In this document: positions 31,653 through 44,664 of the stretch, one piece after another
Position numbering within the stretch: the first letter of the stretch is position 1
Layout: every line of letters begins with the position of its first letter
Origin: Anas platyrhynchos
Taxonomy: Eukaryota; Chordata; Aves; Anseriformes; Anatidae
Reading direction: 5' to 3'
Length of the DNA stretch: 64,000 nt
Assembly (NCBI RefSeq): GCF_047663525.1
Contig: NC_092603.1
Span: 2,066,001 to 2,130,000 of the forward strand
Program-made: the position numbers and the translations under genes
Notes under the pieces: generated by a model
What the model was told of the DNA's origin: nothing
The model's database searches: none
The model's input: only the letters and a program-made list of their open reading frames with translations

Positions 31653-34600
31653 ATGGGGCTCCCCTGGGACTGTGGCTGCCCCAGTCTCACCAGGCATGCC
31701 AGGAGACTTCTGACTTCCCTCATCACTCTGCTCCTCCTCCAGCTGGGCTCAGGTAGGATCCTGCAGGGATGCTGGGGGCTCTCCCCCTTTGGCTGAGAGA
31801 CTTGCTGCTGTGGGGCAGGGGAGCGGCTGTGGGAAAGGGGGGACCCAAGCCCACAGCTTGCCCGCGCTGGGTTTCACTTTCACTTTTGTTCTTTCACGCA
31901 ATATGGCTGCTGCCTTGCCTGCCCTTTCGCTGTCTCCTTCACCCGCCCGAATGCTGCAGAGAGGGCTCCCACTCCCAGCACACCTCCTTCTCCTGCACGT
32001 CCTCCCTCTCCCTCTCCTGTTTCCCCGGTCATTTCCCATGGGACACGGGGGACGCAGCACGCACCAACTCACGCACCAACTCACGCCCTTTGTCACTCAC
32101 TTCCCCTAAATTTACTATGGCAAAATCTTACCTCTTCTCTGTGCCCTTCTCCATTGCCCAGTGTGAGAAACAACTCAAATAATTTTCTTCAGACTGGATC
32201 TTCTGTGACGCTCTTTTATTCATGATTGCAACGGTCCTGTCAATTAGGTGCACATTTTAGTAAACAAATCATAACCTTTTATTCCCTATTACCCGACGCC
32301 TGATCACCTCCCCTGTTTGCTCATTAGCTGAGTACTACAGGTTCACAAGCTACTCAACACTCCTCTATACCATATTTGTATAATTTTTCTTCTTTTTTTT
32401 TTTTTTCAACACTTTAATTTCTCCTTTCTTATGTTTTGAGAACTTGTGATCTTGTATTACTGTTCTCACACTGCTCATCCTGTTTTTCTCAAGCTTCTAC
32501 CTTATTTTGGAACAATGAGGCCTTCTGTCGTTCACTTATCTACTTAGCATTTCTCCTTTTTATGACTACACAATTACCCTGGAATACAGAAAAATAATTC
32601 TCTACTGCAAAAACAACATTGTTTGTCACAACAGCGCAGCTCAGAGTGGAGGGACCAGGACACCCTCTCACTGCCACCGTGGGGCAGGATGTCGTGCTGC
32701 CCTGCCACTTGTCCCCTCAACGCGATGCTCGCAGCTTGGACGTCAGGTGGATCCGGGACCAAATCTCTGAGACAGTGCACCACTACCGCAATGGAGAGGA
32801 CCTGTACGGGGAGCAGATGGGGGCATATGCCGGGAGGACAGAGTTGGTCAGAGATGGTCTCTCTGCTGGAAGCCTGGACTTGCGAATCACAGGACTGAGA
32901 CCCTCTGATGATGGCCAGTACTTCTGCACTGTGGGAGATGCTGATGCTTATGCTGAAGCTATTGTGGATCTCGAGGTGTCAGGTTAGTGGCTGGGTTGAG
33001 GCATTCAAGGGATGGTGCAGGTGTCCCCGGGTCTGTGTGTCCCACGCAGGACCCGGTCCCATCTTCATGGCCATCTACGAGGCCTTTCTCACAGTAGAGT
33101 GTGATGAGGCTTCTCCTATGTCAGTGAGCACTTGTCCACCAAGAAGTACACCTGTGCCCTTGCAGGTTTTTTATTGAGAGAGAGCTGCATGAATGCAATG
33201 ATTTAATTCAGTCTCAGGGACCCTATTTGAACTCCATCCCCATGCTGCTGTGTGGGCAGTGGGCACAGGTTGCTGAGCAGGTCCTTCAGCTGTGCCAAGA
33301 GTAGGTGTGGGTTAGGGGTAAGAGTGGCTCCTTGAAGCATCCAGTCCCTGAGCCCCTGGGGTCATGGCTGGTCTGTGCTGTGTCTGGCATGGGAGTAGAT
33401 GGGGTCTTTGCCTTGAAATGAATCCCTCCCCAAGTCAAGCCCCAGACACGCACTCTTCCCCCAGCCACAGGAACTGACCCCCACCTCTCCCTGGGGGGCT
33501 ACGAGGCCGGAGGCGTCCGGGTGCTGTGTCGATAGGCCGGCTGGTACCCGCTGCCGCAGCTGCTGTGGAGGGATGCTCGTGGGCAGCACCTGCCCTCGGT
33601 CTCCCAGACACATTCCCAGGACCAGGAGGGGCTCTTTGAAATCGAAGGCGCCGTCATCGTGATCGGGAGCGTGGAGGGGCCCTTGTCCTGCGTGGTCAGG
33701 AACAGCCGCATCCAGCAGGAGAGGAAATTTTCCCTGCACATTGCAGGTACAAAAGGCACAGCCAGGGTGAGGCCCATGTACTTGTCCCGACCCTGGAGAA
33801 GTCTGGGTCTTCCTCTTCCACCCACGGGCATGTAAACACAGCCCTTTTCCTGGTGCCTTTTCTCAGCTCCCTTCTTCCACAATGCCCAGCCCTGGATGGT
33901 GGCTCTGGCTCTGGTCCTTGTGCTTTTGGCTGTGTCCATTGGCCTCGGTGTTTATCTCTTTCGAAAGCAAGGTAAGCTGGCAGCACAGGGATGGAGCGGA
34001 GGGAGGTGTTCTGCAGGGACCCCCCTGGGTGTGGAGCAGGGCTGAGCCCTGGCCCAGGGAAATGCGTAGGAGGAGGAAGGGAATGTTCTCCTGGGGATGC
34101 CAAAGGCCTTAGGATCCTCTTGGGTGGGAGGCCAGGGAGCATGGCTGCAGCGTGGGGCTGGTGGCAAGGCGCAGCCCCCCTGCACCTGTTCCCACCCAGC
34201 AACCAAGCTGCTCTGCTCACCACCTGTTCCTCCGCCTTTGCTTTTCAGCGGCACAGAGCCGAGAGCTGGGTGAGTCCTTGCAGTCCCTGCCCCCAGCCCC
34301 TGCGGAAGTGGTGTCCCTGGTGGGACTGGGCCTGGTCTGGGTGGGCTCTGGGGGCTTGTGTGCTGGTGGCTCAGGGGGTGCTGGAGGAGCAGCTGGAGCC
34401 TGGGGTGGGAGTGGGGAGTGCTGGGGCTGGGGCTGCCCTGGGCATGGGACATGGCCGGGATGGCTGAAAGGAACGGGGATCAAGGTGGGGATGGGGAGCG
34501 AGCTGCGGGGCTGCCCTGCTCTGCACTGATACTTCTGGGACAGGGACGTCCTCCACCCGTCCCCATTCACTTCCCCTTGTGTTTTGGTGGCACGGTGCAG

Positions 34601-36328
34601 AGAGATGCACAAGTGTCTGTTCTTCAAGCTAGAAGTCTTGCAAAATGCTGGCCCTAGGTCTTTGTTAGTGGGGTGGCTACAAGTCTGGGAGCAAGGTGGT
34701 CTGTGCCCATGCATGAGAGCAAAACCTTTGAGGTCTAGCCATCTAGCCATGGAAGCAGCATTGGATTGAAAGTCTCTCCACTCTGACCATTCATTCCTTT
34801 TGCTTTTTATAGCAGCGAAAAAGGATGCAGAGCTGGGTAAGTCTCCTTCCGCAAAGAGAAGGAATTTGGCGTCTTCCCACAAGCATACTCCCCTCTGACC
34901 TTACATTGCTTTTGTTTTTCTTTTTCTTTTCCAGGGAAACAAGCTGCAGAGATGAGTGAGTGTCCATCCCTAACCTGAAAGAATTTTCTGCATAGACAGT
35001 GGGTGAGAAATCTTATCATGCATTCCTTATGCTTTTCTTTTCCAGAGGAAAAAGATACAAGGCTGGGTGAGTCTCTCTTCCTCCCCCCAACTGTAGGAAT
35101 TGGGGGTCTTTGGTTTGTAGCATTCATTGTTGAGAAACTGACTCCTCTCATTGATGCATTGCTTCTCTATTTTGTTTGTAGATAAACAAGCTGCAGATCT
35201 CGGTAAGTCTCACTCTCCAAACAGAAAAAAACAACGAAAAAAAAAGGCATCATAGCGAGAGGTATGGAATCAGAAACTGTGCTTTCTTCTCATGTTTTCC
35301 TTTTCTATTTCATTTGTAGAGAAACAAGCTGCAGAGCTGGGTAAGTCTCCCGGTGTTCAGACCCAAGGGCAACACCAAGGCGATGTGCAGGGTTGGGTGG
35401 GCAGCTGGGACAGAGCAGCCCAGGGCTGGCCCCTCACCCTGCCCACACCCACTGGGCACCAGCCATGGGCTGTGACCAGCTCTCCCCTCTCCTTGCAGCA
35501 TGGAGAAAGTTTCTGCTGCCTCACTATAAAGGTAGGTGTGTGTTGAGTTGCCCTCTGAGGTGCTTCTCCTGCCCTTGCTGGGGCATGTTCAGGAGCCAAG
35601 AGGTGCCCCAACTCCTGCCCCGTGGGGCAGCTCCTGGCCCCGAGCTGGGGAAAGCCTGCCCAGGGCTGAGCTCTGCCCCTGATGGCCTGGCTCCTTCTGT
35701 CCCTGCAGTGAAGGTGACCCTGGATCCGGACATGGCTCATCACATGTATGTCCTGTCTCAGGACAACAGCAGAGTAAGACTGGAAAGTGAACGGCACCAG
35801 GATCCTGACACACGGAAGACATTTGACGATAGGTGCTGTGTGCTGGGCCGTGAGGAGTTCAGAGAGGGGAGGCACTGCTGGTTGGTGGAGGTCGAGGGGG
35901 AGCAGATAAAGGATTCAGTGTGGGCTGTGGGGGTGATCAAGGCTTCTATGGAGAGAACAAAAGGGACAAAGTTTTTCGGAGACAAATGGGCTGTGCAGTA
36001 CTCTAAGGGGCAGCTAGAGTCTCTCACATATCCTTCCACCCCCTTGTCCCTGTCCCCTGTCCCCACGAGGATCTGGATCTGTCTGGACTGTACCCAGGAG
36101 CAGGTGTCTTTCTTCAACGCTGACAATGGGGTCCAGATCTACACTTCAGCAGTCTCCTTCAATGGGGAGAGCCTCCGCCCCTGGTTCTGGATAAGGACAC
36201 TGGGAATTCAGCTGTGCCTGAGGGACAGCACCCCCCAGACCCCGTCCCCAGCCCTGGGGAGCTCCTGCCCTTGTCCAGCCACTCCTGCATCACCTCTCCT
36301 TGGTCCTGCAGGAGCAGCACAGAAATGA
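31653..36328 (+). CDS. Butyrophilin/BG-like gene D2, stop codon in IgC
   Basis: Exons: leader 31653-31752, IgV 32635-32982, IgC 33465-33746, membrane 33867-33971, heptads 34249-34269, 34816-34836, 34935-34955, 35046-35066, 35182-35202, 35320-35340, 33-bp 35499-35531, B30.2 35709-36328 (620 bp). The IgC exon has TAG at 33533-33535 where the others have TCG (CRSAGW). The full model would otherwise be 1614 bp. The 282-bp IgC exon is in phase, so skipping it would give V, membrane, heptads and B30.2. The B30.2 domain is the most divergent in the array (VSQD stretch HHMYVLSQDNSRV; FFGDKWAVQYSKG) and 9 bases shorter, yet fully open. Intron 1 holds a solo LTR. The V-C intron is of the short type shared only with gene G. 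Confidence 0.82.
31871..31896 (-). promoter_or_regulatory. ISRE-like site in intron 1 of D2
   Basis: GTTTCACTTTCACTTTTG followed by TTCTTTCAC; one base off the AGTTTCNNTTTCNY form. Confidence 0.45.
32162..32630 (-). mobile_element. Fossil gammaretrovirus-like solo LTR in intron 1 of D2
   Basis: 469 bp, TGTGAGAAAC to GTTTGTCACA, at exactly the site of the provirus in gene B. The right copy of the target duplication reads ACAG and forms the V-exon acceptor. Orientation is inferred from the gene B provirus. Confidence 0.85.
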
Positions 36329-36749
36329 GGGGCAGTGGGGTCAGGGACTGCCCCGTGTTCCTCCCTGCTGCTGGAGGAGGGCTGGGATGCTGCAAGCAGG
36401 GGCCAGGCCCCTTGCAGCCCCTGGGCTCTGCCCTGCACGCGGCTCCTGTGCTGGGGCACAAGCCCTGCTGGCACCCACGGGTCTCACCCTCCCTCTGAGC
36501 CCCAGTGGGTAGCACAGGGGCTGCAGCAGCTCTCCACGCTCCTCTCCCCTCTGCTTGCACTGCTTGCAGACCCCAGGGCAAGGGATGTGGTCACTGTGTG
36601 CTGCTGGCCATTGCAGGCCACCTTTGCCTCCTAGGTTGGGGTTGATCTTTGCTCTGTGCCTGGTGCTGAGCATGAGCAGCCTGTGGGGGCTCTTTGTTCC
36701 CTCCTCTGGAGTATATCTATCCAAGACCCAGCAGCAGTAGACTGTGGCA

Positions 36750-36755
36750 AATAAA
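36750..36755 (+). terminator. Poly(A) signal of gene D2
   Basis: AATAAA in the conserved 3' UTR. Confidence 0.8.
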
Positions 36756-36855
36756 GTTTTGTACAGGAAGATGGAGTCTGGCAGTGGCATTTCCTGGGTG
36801 CTTTGTGTCCTGAGGCCTTGCTGCCTGGGAAGGCGTCTTGCAGCAGACCGTCTCC

Positions 36856-37013
36856 TCACACGCCTTGCCCTGCAGAGCCTTCGCCGTCCTCGTAGCCCTC
36901 CCTTGGAGGCTCTCGCACAGTTTCACGCCCTTCGTCTGCTGCGGTGCCCACAGCTGCACGCAGTGCTCGAGACGAGGCCGCAGCAGGCCGAGCAGAGCGG
37001 GACGATCCCTTCC
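36856..37013 (-). repeat. Old CR1 fragment, unit D
   Basis: RPRLEHCVQLWAPQQ and QGRATRTAKALQGK on the minus strand. Confidence 0.6.
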
Positions 37014-37171
37014 CTCGGCCTGCCAGCAGTGCCGTGTCTGAGGCACCCCATGGCACGCTTGGCCCTTTGGGGTCCCATGTGGGGCCTCCACACAGAAACT
37101 CCTCTTGGTGAGACACCGTAGGAGTGTGTAAGCCTCTGCCCTGTGCCCAGAACCCTGCAGAGACACCAGAG

Positions 37172-37921
37172 GGGCTTGTGGAGCATCTTTATTGTCAGCA
37201 CCACGGCATCGGGTCTGAGATGCAGCCAACCGGGAGCCACCGGTGCCGAGAGGTGTCCATCTGGGAGTCCTCAGATGCTGCCTGGGGAAGGGGGGGACAC
37301 ATAGGGTGAGAGATGGGGTGATTTGCCCCTCACCGATGGGGACGGGGATGGGGACACCATTACCTGCGGGGTAGTTGTCTCCAGGGAGGAGAGTGTAACC
37401 TGCGGGGGGGAGAAGAGGAGTGAGCAGAGTCCTCGTCGCCCTTGACCACAGCCCCGGCTCTCCCCGGACACTCACCCGGGGTGGGAGGCCAGGCCCTGAA
37501 GCGGTAGACGCCCGTGAGAAAGAAGCCAAGTCCCAGCACCATCAGCATGTTGGCCACCGCCACCAGTATCGTCACCTCCGGCATCAGTCCGGGACCTGCG
37601 GGGACACGGCCGTGTGAGTGGCACCAAGGAGCCAAGACTGCCGGCCTCCAGCTGCGGTCCTGCGCCTCTCCACTCACTCCAGTCCTCCAGGAGAGGCTCC
37701 TGCAGGCTGACGTGCTGCACCGAGCACGTGTAGGTGTTGCCTGCCACCGGGGCCACCAGCAGGGACACCTGCGTCTGGTAGGTCCAGTCGCCGTTGGGGA
37801 TGGCGGAGATGGGGTTGTAGTCGTCGGGCTCCACGATGTCCCCGTTGTGCAGCCAGATGACAGTCACCTCGGGGGGTAGAAGCCCCAGATGTGGCAGCTG
37901 AGGCGCACAGGCACACGGGCG
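37172..37921 (-). pseudogene. DMB: DMB 3' fragment D (exon 3 truncated)
   Basis: Membrane exon 37476-37595, tail exon 37364-37399, stop 37271-37273, AATAAA complement 37188-37193. The beta-2 exon (from 37678) has lost one G in the YPPEV run, as in copy B, and is cut at about 37921, where CR1 ORF1 follows directly. The tail signal reads YTLL. The shared frameshift with copy B fits their matching places in the two-gene repeat. Confidence 0.85.
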
Positions 37922-39460
37922 TGAGCCTCTTGCTGCCATCTGCAGGAGGCAGAGAGACTGTGTGTGCATGAGGTGTGAGCAGGTGGATGACCTGATCCAC
38001 CTGGTGGCAGAACTCAAGGAGGAGGTGGAGAGGTTGAGGGCCATCAGAGAGTGTGAGCGGGAGGTAGAGTGATGGGTCAATTCCCTGCAGGGCCTGAAGG
38101 AGAGGTACCGGGGTGAGACACCCCAAATGGGGGTGGACTCCCTCCCCTGTCGCTGTCGAGCAGAGGGAGGGGACCTAGGAGTTGAGGAAGAATGGAGACA
38201 GGTCCCTGCTCGATATCGCAGGCGATGACACCCCCTGCCAGCCCCACCTTCCCAGGTGCCCTTCCACAACAGGTTTGGAGCTCTGGAGCTTGAGGGACCA
38301 GTAGCTGAGGAAGAGGTAGAAAGTGTAGCCAGGAGGATGCCTAGGGTGAGGAAGTCGACTCCATGCCTCAGGACTTCCTCCACCAGGACAGAAAGAAGGG
38401 AGATTGTTGTAGGCGACTCCCTTCTCAGGGGAACAAAGGGCCCCAATTGTCAGCCTGACCCTAGCTGTAGGGAAGTCTGCTTCCTCCCTGGGGCCAGGGT
38501 CAAGGAAATTGCCAGAAAACTTCCCAACCTCGTTTGCCCCTCTGACTACTATCCCCTTTGATAGTGCAGGCTGGCAGTGATGACATTGAAGAGAGAAGCC
38601 TGAAGGCTGTCAAGCAGGACGTTAGGGCACTGGGGCAGTTAGTGGATGGAGTGGGAGTACAGGTGGAACAGATCTCCACACTGCAGCCCATGGAGGAGCC
38701 CCCGTTGCAGGAGGTGGATGGGGCCTGGAGGAGGCTGCAGCCCATGGAGAGCCCCCACGGAAGCAGGCCCCATGCCGGAGCCACAGCCCATGGAGAGGAC
38801 CCCACACAGGATCAGGAGGTCTGGGGTGGAGCTGTAATGCATGCACGACCCAGACTGGAACAGTTTGCTCCTGACAGATGTACCCCATGCTACAGACCCA
38901 TACTGGGGCAGTTGCTGGAGAGCTGCTACCTGTGGGAAGCCCATGTAGGATCAGTTTGGGAAGGACGGCATCCCTTGGGAAGAGTTGTGCACTCAGCTGA
39001 GGGTGGAGAGGCCTTGCAGGGAGATCTGGACAGATTGGAGAGCTGGGCAATCTCCAACTGCATGAAATTTAACAAAGGCAAGTGCTGGGTCCTGCACCTG
39101 GGATGGGGCAACCCTGGCTATATGTACAGACTGGGGGATGAGACACTGGAGAGCAGCCCTGCAGAGGGGGATCTGGGGGTTGTGGTTGACAGCAAGCTGA
39201 ATACGAGCCAGCAGTGTGCCCTGGCAGCCAGGAGGGCCAACCGTATCCTGGGATGCATTGAGCACGGCATTGCTAGTTGGTCGAGGGAGGTGATTGTCCC
39301 ACTCTATTCTGCGCTCTGCGGCCTCACCTCGAGGTCTCTGTGCAGTTCTGGGCACCACAGTACAAGAAGGACGTGAAACTATTAGAGAGTGTCCAGAGAA
39401 AGGCCACAGAGATGGTGAAGGGCCTTGAGGGGAAGATGTATGCATTCAGCCAGATCTCTT
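37922..39460 (+). mobile_element. CR1 LINE, internally deleted, unit D (with esterase block)
   Basis: Begins inside ORF1 (AAICRRQRD-type reading at the truncated DMB exon) and keeps IVVGDSLLRGTKG and FLPGARVKEIARKL. RT end: [29 protein letters not shown]. Confidence 0.8.
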
Positions 39461-39940
39461 CATACTCTGGGATGAATCCCATCAGGCCCTATAGTCTTGT
39501 ATGCATTCATCTGGAGCAGCAAATCCCACACAAATTCGGGGTTTGTTGGGACTATATCGTTCCTGCAGTCACTGTCCTCCAGCTCAGGGCACTTGGGGTC
39601 CCACAGCCCAGTGATGCTGAAGGCAAAGGCAAAGAAAGCAATAAACATCTCTGTGAATGACCCTGTCTGACCATCCCCATCAAGTAACAGACCAATGCTT
39701 ACTTTCATCCTACTTTACCTGTTAAGATAGTTCTTAAAAAAAAAACATTTTATTGCCCTTCACAGTACTGTCCAGCTTCAACTCAAATTAAGCTTTGGCC
39801 ATATGAATTTTCACCCTACAAAGGCAAACAGTACCTCTGCAGTCCTTCCATATTGACTGACCTCACTTCCAGCAAACAGGAACTTTCCTTATCCACCTAA
39901 GCTCTTGAAGAAGGTCCCTGCCCATCTGAGCCAACCTTCT
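39461..39940 (-). mobile_element. Inverted CR1 RT fragment, unit D
   Basis: MKVSIGLLLDGDGQ, YKTIGPDGIHPRV on the minus strand; the internal T-tract is only about nine bases. Confidence 0.75.
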
Positions 39941-40471
39941 GCCACAGCTGCTTTAATAGAGATGGGAGAGGCACTGGCACTTTGCCTTCAGCACCCTGGG
40001 CAAAGGGTGGCAGCTCTGGGCTCGACACCCAGCTGTGCCCCATTCCCTGCAGCCTCCGATCATGCTCAGCTCTTCACTTCCATCTCTCCTCATTTTCCCA
40101 TTGCTCACAGTTTGATTCCTCCTTGCATGCATGGAGATGAACGAGCTTAGCCAGTGGCTTTCCCTGGAGGTCTGGAGAGGCCCCCAGTGGGGTCAAGCAC
40201 CTCGTGATTGCTAAAGGCAGTGGACTGGGCACCCAGCTGCAATGGGATGGTGGTGTCAGCCCTGCAGAGCTCCCCAGACATTGCCCCAGGGGCAGAGCTG
40301 CTCCAGGAGGGTTATTGCAGCCAGGAACTGGGCAAAGGTTGGGAAAGTTGGGCAGAGCCTTGTGCTTTCTGCAGCTCTGCTGGGTGCCGTGACGGACATC
40401 TATCTTAGTGGGTCTACCTTCAAGAAGAACCCCTGGGGGGTTGTCTGCCCCCCTGGGGACCTCTCTCTCAG
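39941..40471 (+). promoter_or_regulatory. Upstream region of gene E
   Basis: Conserved array upstream sequence with a small local difference near 40410 (GTGGGTCTACCTTCAAG) not seen in the other copies. Confidence 0.4.
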
Positions 40472-43400
40472 ATGGAGCTACCCTGGGGCTGTGGCTGCAC
40501 CAGTCTCACCAACCATGCCAGGGATCTCCTGACTTCCCTCATCACTCTGCTCCTCCTCCGCCTGGGCTCAGGTAGGACCCTGTGGGGCTGCTGGGGGCTC
40601 TCCCGCCTGGGCCTGGCAGATGTTCTGCTGCGGGGCAGGGGAGCAGCTGTGGGAAAGGGGGGACCTGAGCCCACAGCTCGCCCGTGCTGGGTTTCACTTT
40701 CACTTTGGTTCTTTCACGCAATATGGCTGCTGCCCTGCCTGCCCTTTCTGTGTGTCCTTCACCCGCCCGAATGCTGCAGAGAGGGCTCCCACTCCCAGCA
40801 CACCTCCTTCTCCTGCACATCCTCCCTCTCCCTCTCCTCTTTCTCTGGTGGTTTTCCATGGGACATGGGGGATGCAGCACACACAAACTCATGCACAGCT
40901 CACCCTTTGACACTCACTGTCACTAAATTTACAATGGCAAAATCTCACCACCTCTCTGTGCCCTTCTCCATTGCCCAGCCCAGCTCAGAGTGGTGGGACC
41001 AGGACACCCTGTCACTGCCACCGTGGGGCAGGATGTCGTGCTGTCCTGCCACTTGTCCCCTCAACGCGATGCTCGCACCTTGGAGGTCAGGTGGATCCGG
41101 GACCAAATCTCTGAGACAGTGCACCACTACCGCAATGGAGAGGACCTGTATGGGGAGCAGATGGGGGCATATGCCGGGAGGACAGAGTTGGTCAGAGATG
41201 GTCTTTCTGCTGGAAGCCTGGACTTGCGAATCACAGGGCTGAGACCCTCTGATGATGGTCTGTACATCTGTACTGTGGAAGATGCTCATGCTTATAAGGA
41301 AGCCATTGTGGAGCTGGAGGTGTCAGGTTAGTGGCTGGGGTGATGCTGCCAGGGCAGAGTTTACATGTCCTTTGAATGTTTCAGCTGTTTCACAGCATGG
41401 AGCATGCCCATGGATGTGGAGGTAATGTTTGGGTAGAGAGCTCCTTGGAGAGTTTTGTCAGTTTTCACTGGTGTCCTTGAAGACAATAATCATAATACTG
41501 TCAGGGCACTGGGCACAGGCTGCTGAGCACCACTTTCAGCTGTGTCAGCAATGGGACCAAACAGCACACAGGGAGAATCGCAGAATCCTCTGAGCAACCG
41601 GGTGTCTGCTTTACTTTTGCTTTCTGTGCTGGGGGAGACATGAGACGTTGTCAGGAAGTCTCGGGGCTTCTTGAACGAGCACGGCTTGGTGCAGAGATGC
41701 TGCCTGGAGGTGCTGAAGCTCAGCACTTGTTTTTTCTGGGCAATTTCAAGCCACTGGAACTGTGCAGCCTTGCTCTCTGGGTTCGGTACATAGCAGGGTG
41801 TTTTTGGGGTGAGTGTGAGTGCGTGGAGTGCCTGGTCATTGAGCCCCTGGAGCCATACCTGTGATGGACTGTGTCTGGCATGGGAGCAGATGGGGTCTTT
41901 GCCTTGAAATGAATCCCTCCCCAAGTCAAGCCCTAGCCACTCTCCTTCCCCCAGCCACAGGCGCTGACCCCCACCTCTCCCTGGGGGGCTACGAGGCCGG
42001 AGGCGTCCGGGTGCTGTGTCGATCGGCCGGCTGGTACCCGCTGCCGCAGCTGCTGTGGAGGGATGCTCGCGGGCAGCACCTGCCCTCGGACCCCCAGACA
42101 CATTCCCAGGACCAGGAGGGGCTCTTTGAAATCGAAGGCGCTGTCATCATGACCGGGAGCGTGGAGGGGCCCTTGTCCTGCGTGGTCAGGAGCAGCCGCC
42201 TCCAGCAGGAGCGGGAATCATCCCTGCACATCGCAGGTACAAATGGCACAGCCAGGGTGAGGTGTTCCTGGCCCCTGCACTTGTCCCAACCCAGGAGAAG
42301 TCTGGGTCTTGCTTTTCTAATCCCAGGCATGTAAATACAGCCCTTTTCCTGCTGCCTTTTCTCAGCTCCCTTCTTCCACAACGCCCAGCCCTGGATGGTG
42401 GCTCTGGCTCTGGTCCTCGTGCTTTTGGCTGTGTCCATTGGCCTCGGTGTTTATCTCTTTCGAAAGCAAGGTAAGCTGGCAGCACAGGGATGGAGCGGAG
42501 GGAGGTGTTCTGCAGGGACCCCCCTGGGTGTGGAGCGGGGCTGAGCCCTGGCCCAGGGAGGTGCATAGGAGGAGGAAGGGAATGTTCTCCTGGGGATGCC
42601 AAAGGCCTTAGGATGGTGTTGGGTGGGAGGCCAGGGAGCATGGCTGCAGCGTGGGGCTGGTGGCAAGGTGCAGCCCCCCTGCACATGTTCCCACCCAGCA
42701 ACCAAGCTGCTCTGCTCACCACCTCTTCCTCCGCCTTTGCTTTTCAGCGACACTGAGACGAGAGCTGGGTGAGTCCTTGCAGTCCCTGCCCCCAGCCCCT
42801 GGGGGAAGTGGTGTCCCTGGTGGGACTGGGCCTGGTCTGGGTGGGCTCTGGGGGCTTGTGTGCTGGTGGCTCGGGGGTGCTGGAGGAGCAGCTGGAGCCT
42901 GGGGTGGGAGTGGGGAGTGCTGGGGCTGGGGCTGCCATGGGCACGGGACACCGCCGGGATGGCTGAAAGGAACGGGGATCGAGGTGGGGACGGGGAGTGA
43001 GCTGTGGGGCTGCCCCACTCTGCACTGATGCTTCTGGGACAGGGACGTCCTCCACCCATCCCCATTCACTTCCACTTGTGTTTTGGTGGCACAGTGCAGA
43101 GAGCTGCACAAGTGACTGCTACAAGTCTTGCAAAAAGATGGGCCTCGGTCGTTATTAGTCTGGTCGCTACAAGTCTGTGAGCAAGGTGGTCTGTACGCAT
43201 ACATGAGAACGAAAATTTTGGGGTTTAGCCATGGCAGCAGAAATGACATGTAAGTGTCCCTGCACTTAGAACCCAGGGAAACACCAAGGTGATGTGCAGG
43301 GGAGGGTGGGCAGCTGGGACAGAGCAGCCCAGGGCTGGCCCCTCACCCTGCCCACACCCACTGGCCACCAGCCATGGGCTGTGACCAGCTCTCCCCTCTC

Positions 43401-44246
43401 CTTCCAGCATGGAGAAGGTTTCTGATGTCTCATAATACAGGTAAGTGTGCATTGGGTTGCCCTCTGAGGTGCTTCTCCTGCCCTTGCTGGGGCATGTTGA
43501 GGAGCCAAGAGGTGCCCCATCTCCTGCCCCGTGGGGCAGCTCCTGGCCCCGAGCTGGGGAAAGCCTGCCCAGGGCTGAGCTCTGCCCCTGATGGCCTGGC
43601 TCCTTCTGTCCCTGCAGTGAAGGTGACCCTGGATCCGGACACAGCTCATCCCCGGCTTGTTGTGTCTCAGGATAACAAGAGTGTAAGAAAGAAAAAGCAA
43701 TGGCAGCAGGTTCCTGACACATTGGAGAGATTTGACTATTGGTGCTGCGTACTGGGCCGTGAGGAGTTCAGAGAGGGGAGGCACTGCTGGTTGGTGGAGG
43801 TGGAGGGAGAGCAGCTAAAGGATTCTTGGTGGGCTGTGGGGGTCGCCAGGGCCTCTGTGAAGAGGAAGGGGGAGATAAACAGGAACCCTGAAGAAGGGAT
43901 CTGGACTGTAAAGTACTTTCATGGACAACTCCAGTCTCTCACATCTCCTCCCACCCCCTTGTCCCTGTCCCCTATCCCCACAAGGATCTGGGTCTGTCTG
44001 GACTGTACCCAGCAGCAGGTGTCTTTCATCAACGCTGACAATGGGGTCCAGATCTTCACTTTCACAGCAGCCTCCTTCAATGGGGAGAGCATCCGCCCCT
44101 GGTTCTGGGTGGAGACAGAGGGAATTCAGCTGTGCTTGAGGGACAGCACCCCCAAGACCCCGTCCCCAGCCCTGGGGGGCTCCTGCCCTTCTCCAGACAC
44201 TCCTGCATCACCTCTCCTTGGTCCTGCAGGAGCAGCACAGGAATGA
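40472..44246 (+). CDS. Butyrophilin/BG-like gene E, short stalk
   Basis: Exons: leader 40472-40571 (MELPWGCGCTSL), IgV 40979-41326, IgC 41955-42236, membrane 42366-42470, one heptad 42748-42768 (ATLRRELG), 33-bp 43408-43440, B30.2 43618-44246. Total 1518 bp, an open frame of 505 residues with no defect seen. Heptads h1 to h5 are lost in one deletion near 43240, so the B30.2 domain sits close to the membrane. The PRY loop is unusually basic (SVRKKKQWQQ). Intron 1 has no LTR and carries the ISRE-like site. Confidence 0.88.
40691..40716 (-). promoter_or_regulatory. ISRE-like site in intron 1 of gene E
   Basis: GTTTCACTTTCACTTTGG followed by TTCTTTCAC. Confidence 0.45.
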
Positions 44247-44658
44247 GGGGCAGTGGGGCCAGGGGCTGCTTTGTGTTCCTCCCTGCTGCTGGAGGAGGGC
44301 TGGGATGCTGCAAGCAGGGGCCAGGCCCCTTGCAGCCCCTGGGCTCTGTCCTGCACTCTGCTCCTGTGCTGGGGCACAAGCCCTGCTGGCACCCACAGCT
44401 CTCACCCTGCCTCTGAGCCCCAGCGGGAAGCACAGGGGCTGCAGCAGCTCTCCACGCTCCTCTCCCCTCTGCTTGCAGACCCCAGGGCAAGGGATGTGGT
44501 CACTGTGTGCTGCCAGCCATTGCAGGCCATCTTTGCCTCCTAGTTCGAGGTTGATCCTTGCTCTGCGCCTTGTGCTGAGCATGAGCAGCCTGTGGGGGCT
44601 CTTTGTTCCTTCTCTGGAGTAGATATATCCAAGACCCAGCAGCAGCAGGACTTTGTCA

Positions 44659-44664
44659 AATAAA
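44659..44664 (+). terminator. Poly(A) signal of gene E
   Basis: AATAAA in the conserved 3' UTR. Confidence 0.8.

Noticed and set aside
36341-36859. Long minus-strand open frame over the butyrophilin 3' UTR
   Set aside because: It recurs because the UTR is conserved and GC-rich. It has no domain and changes length from copy to copy.
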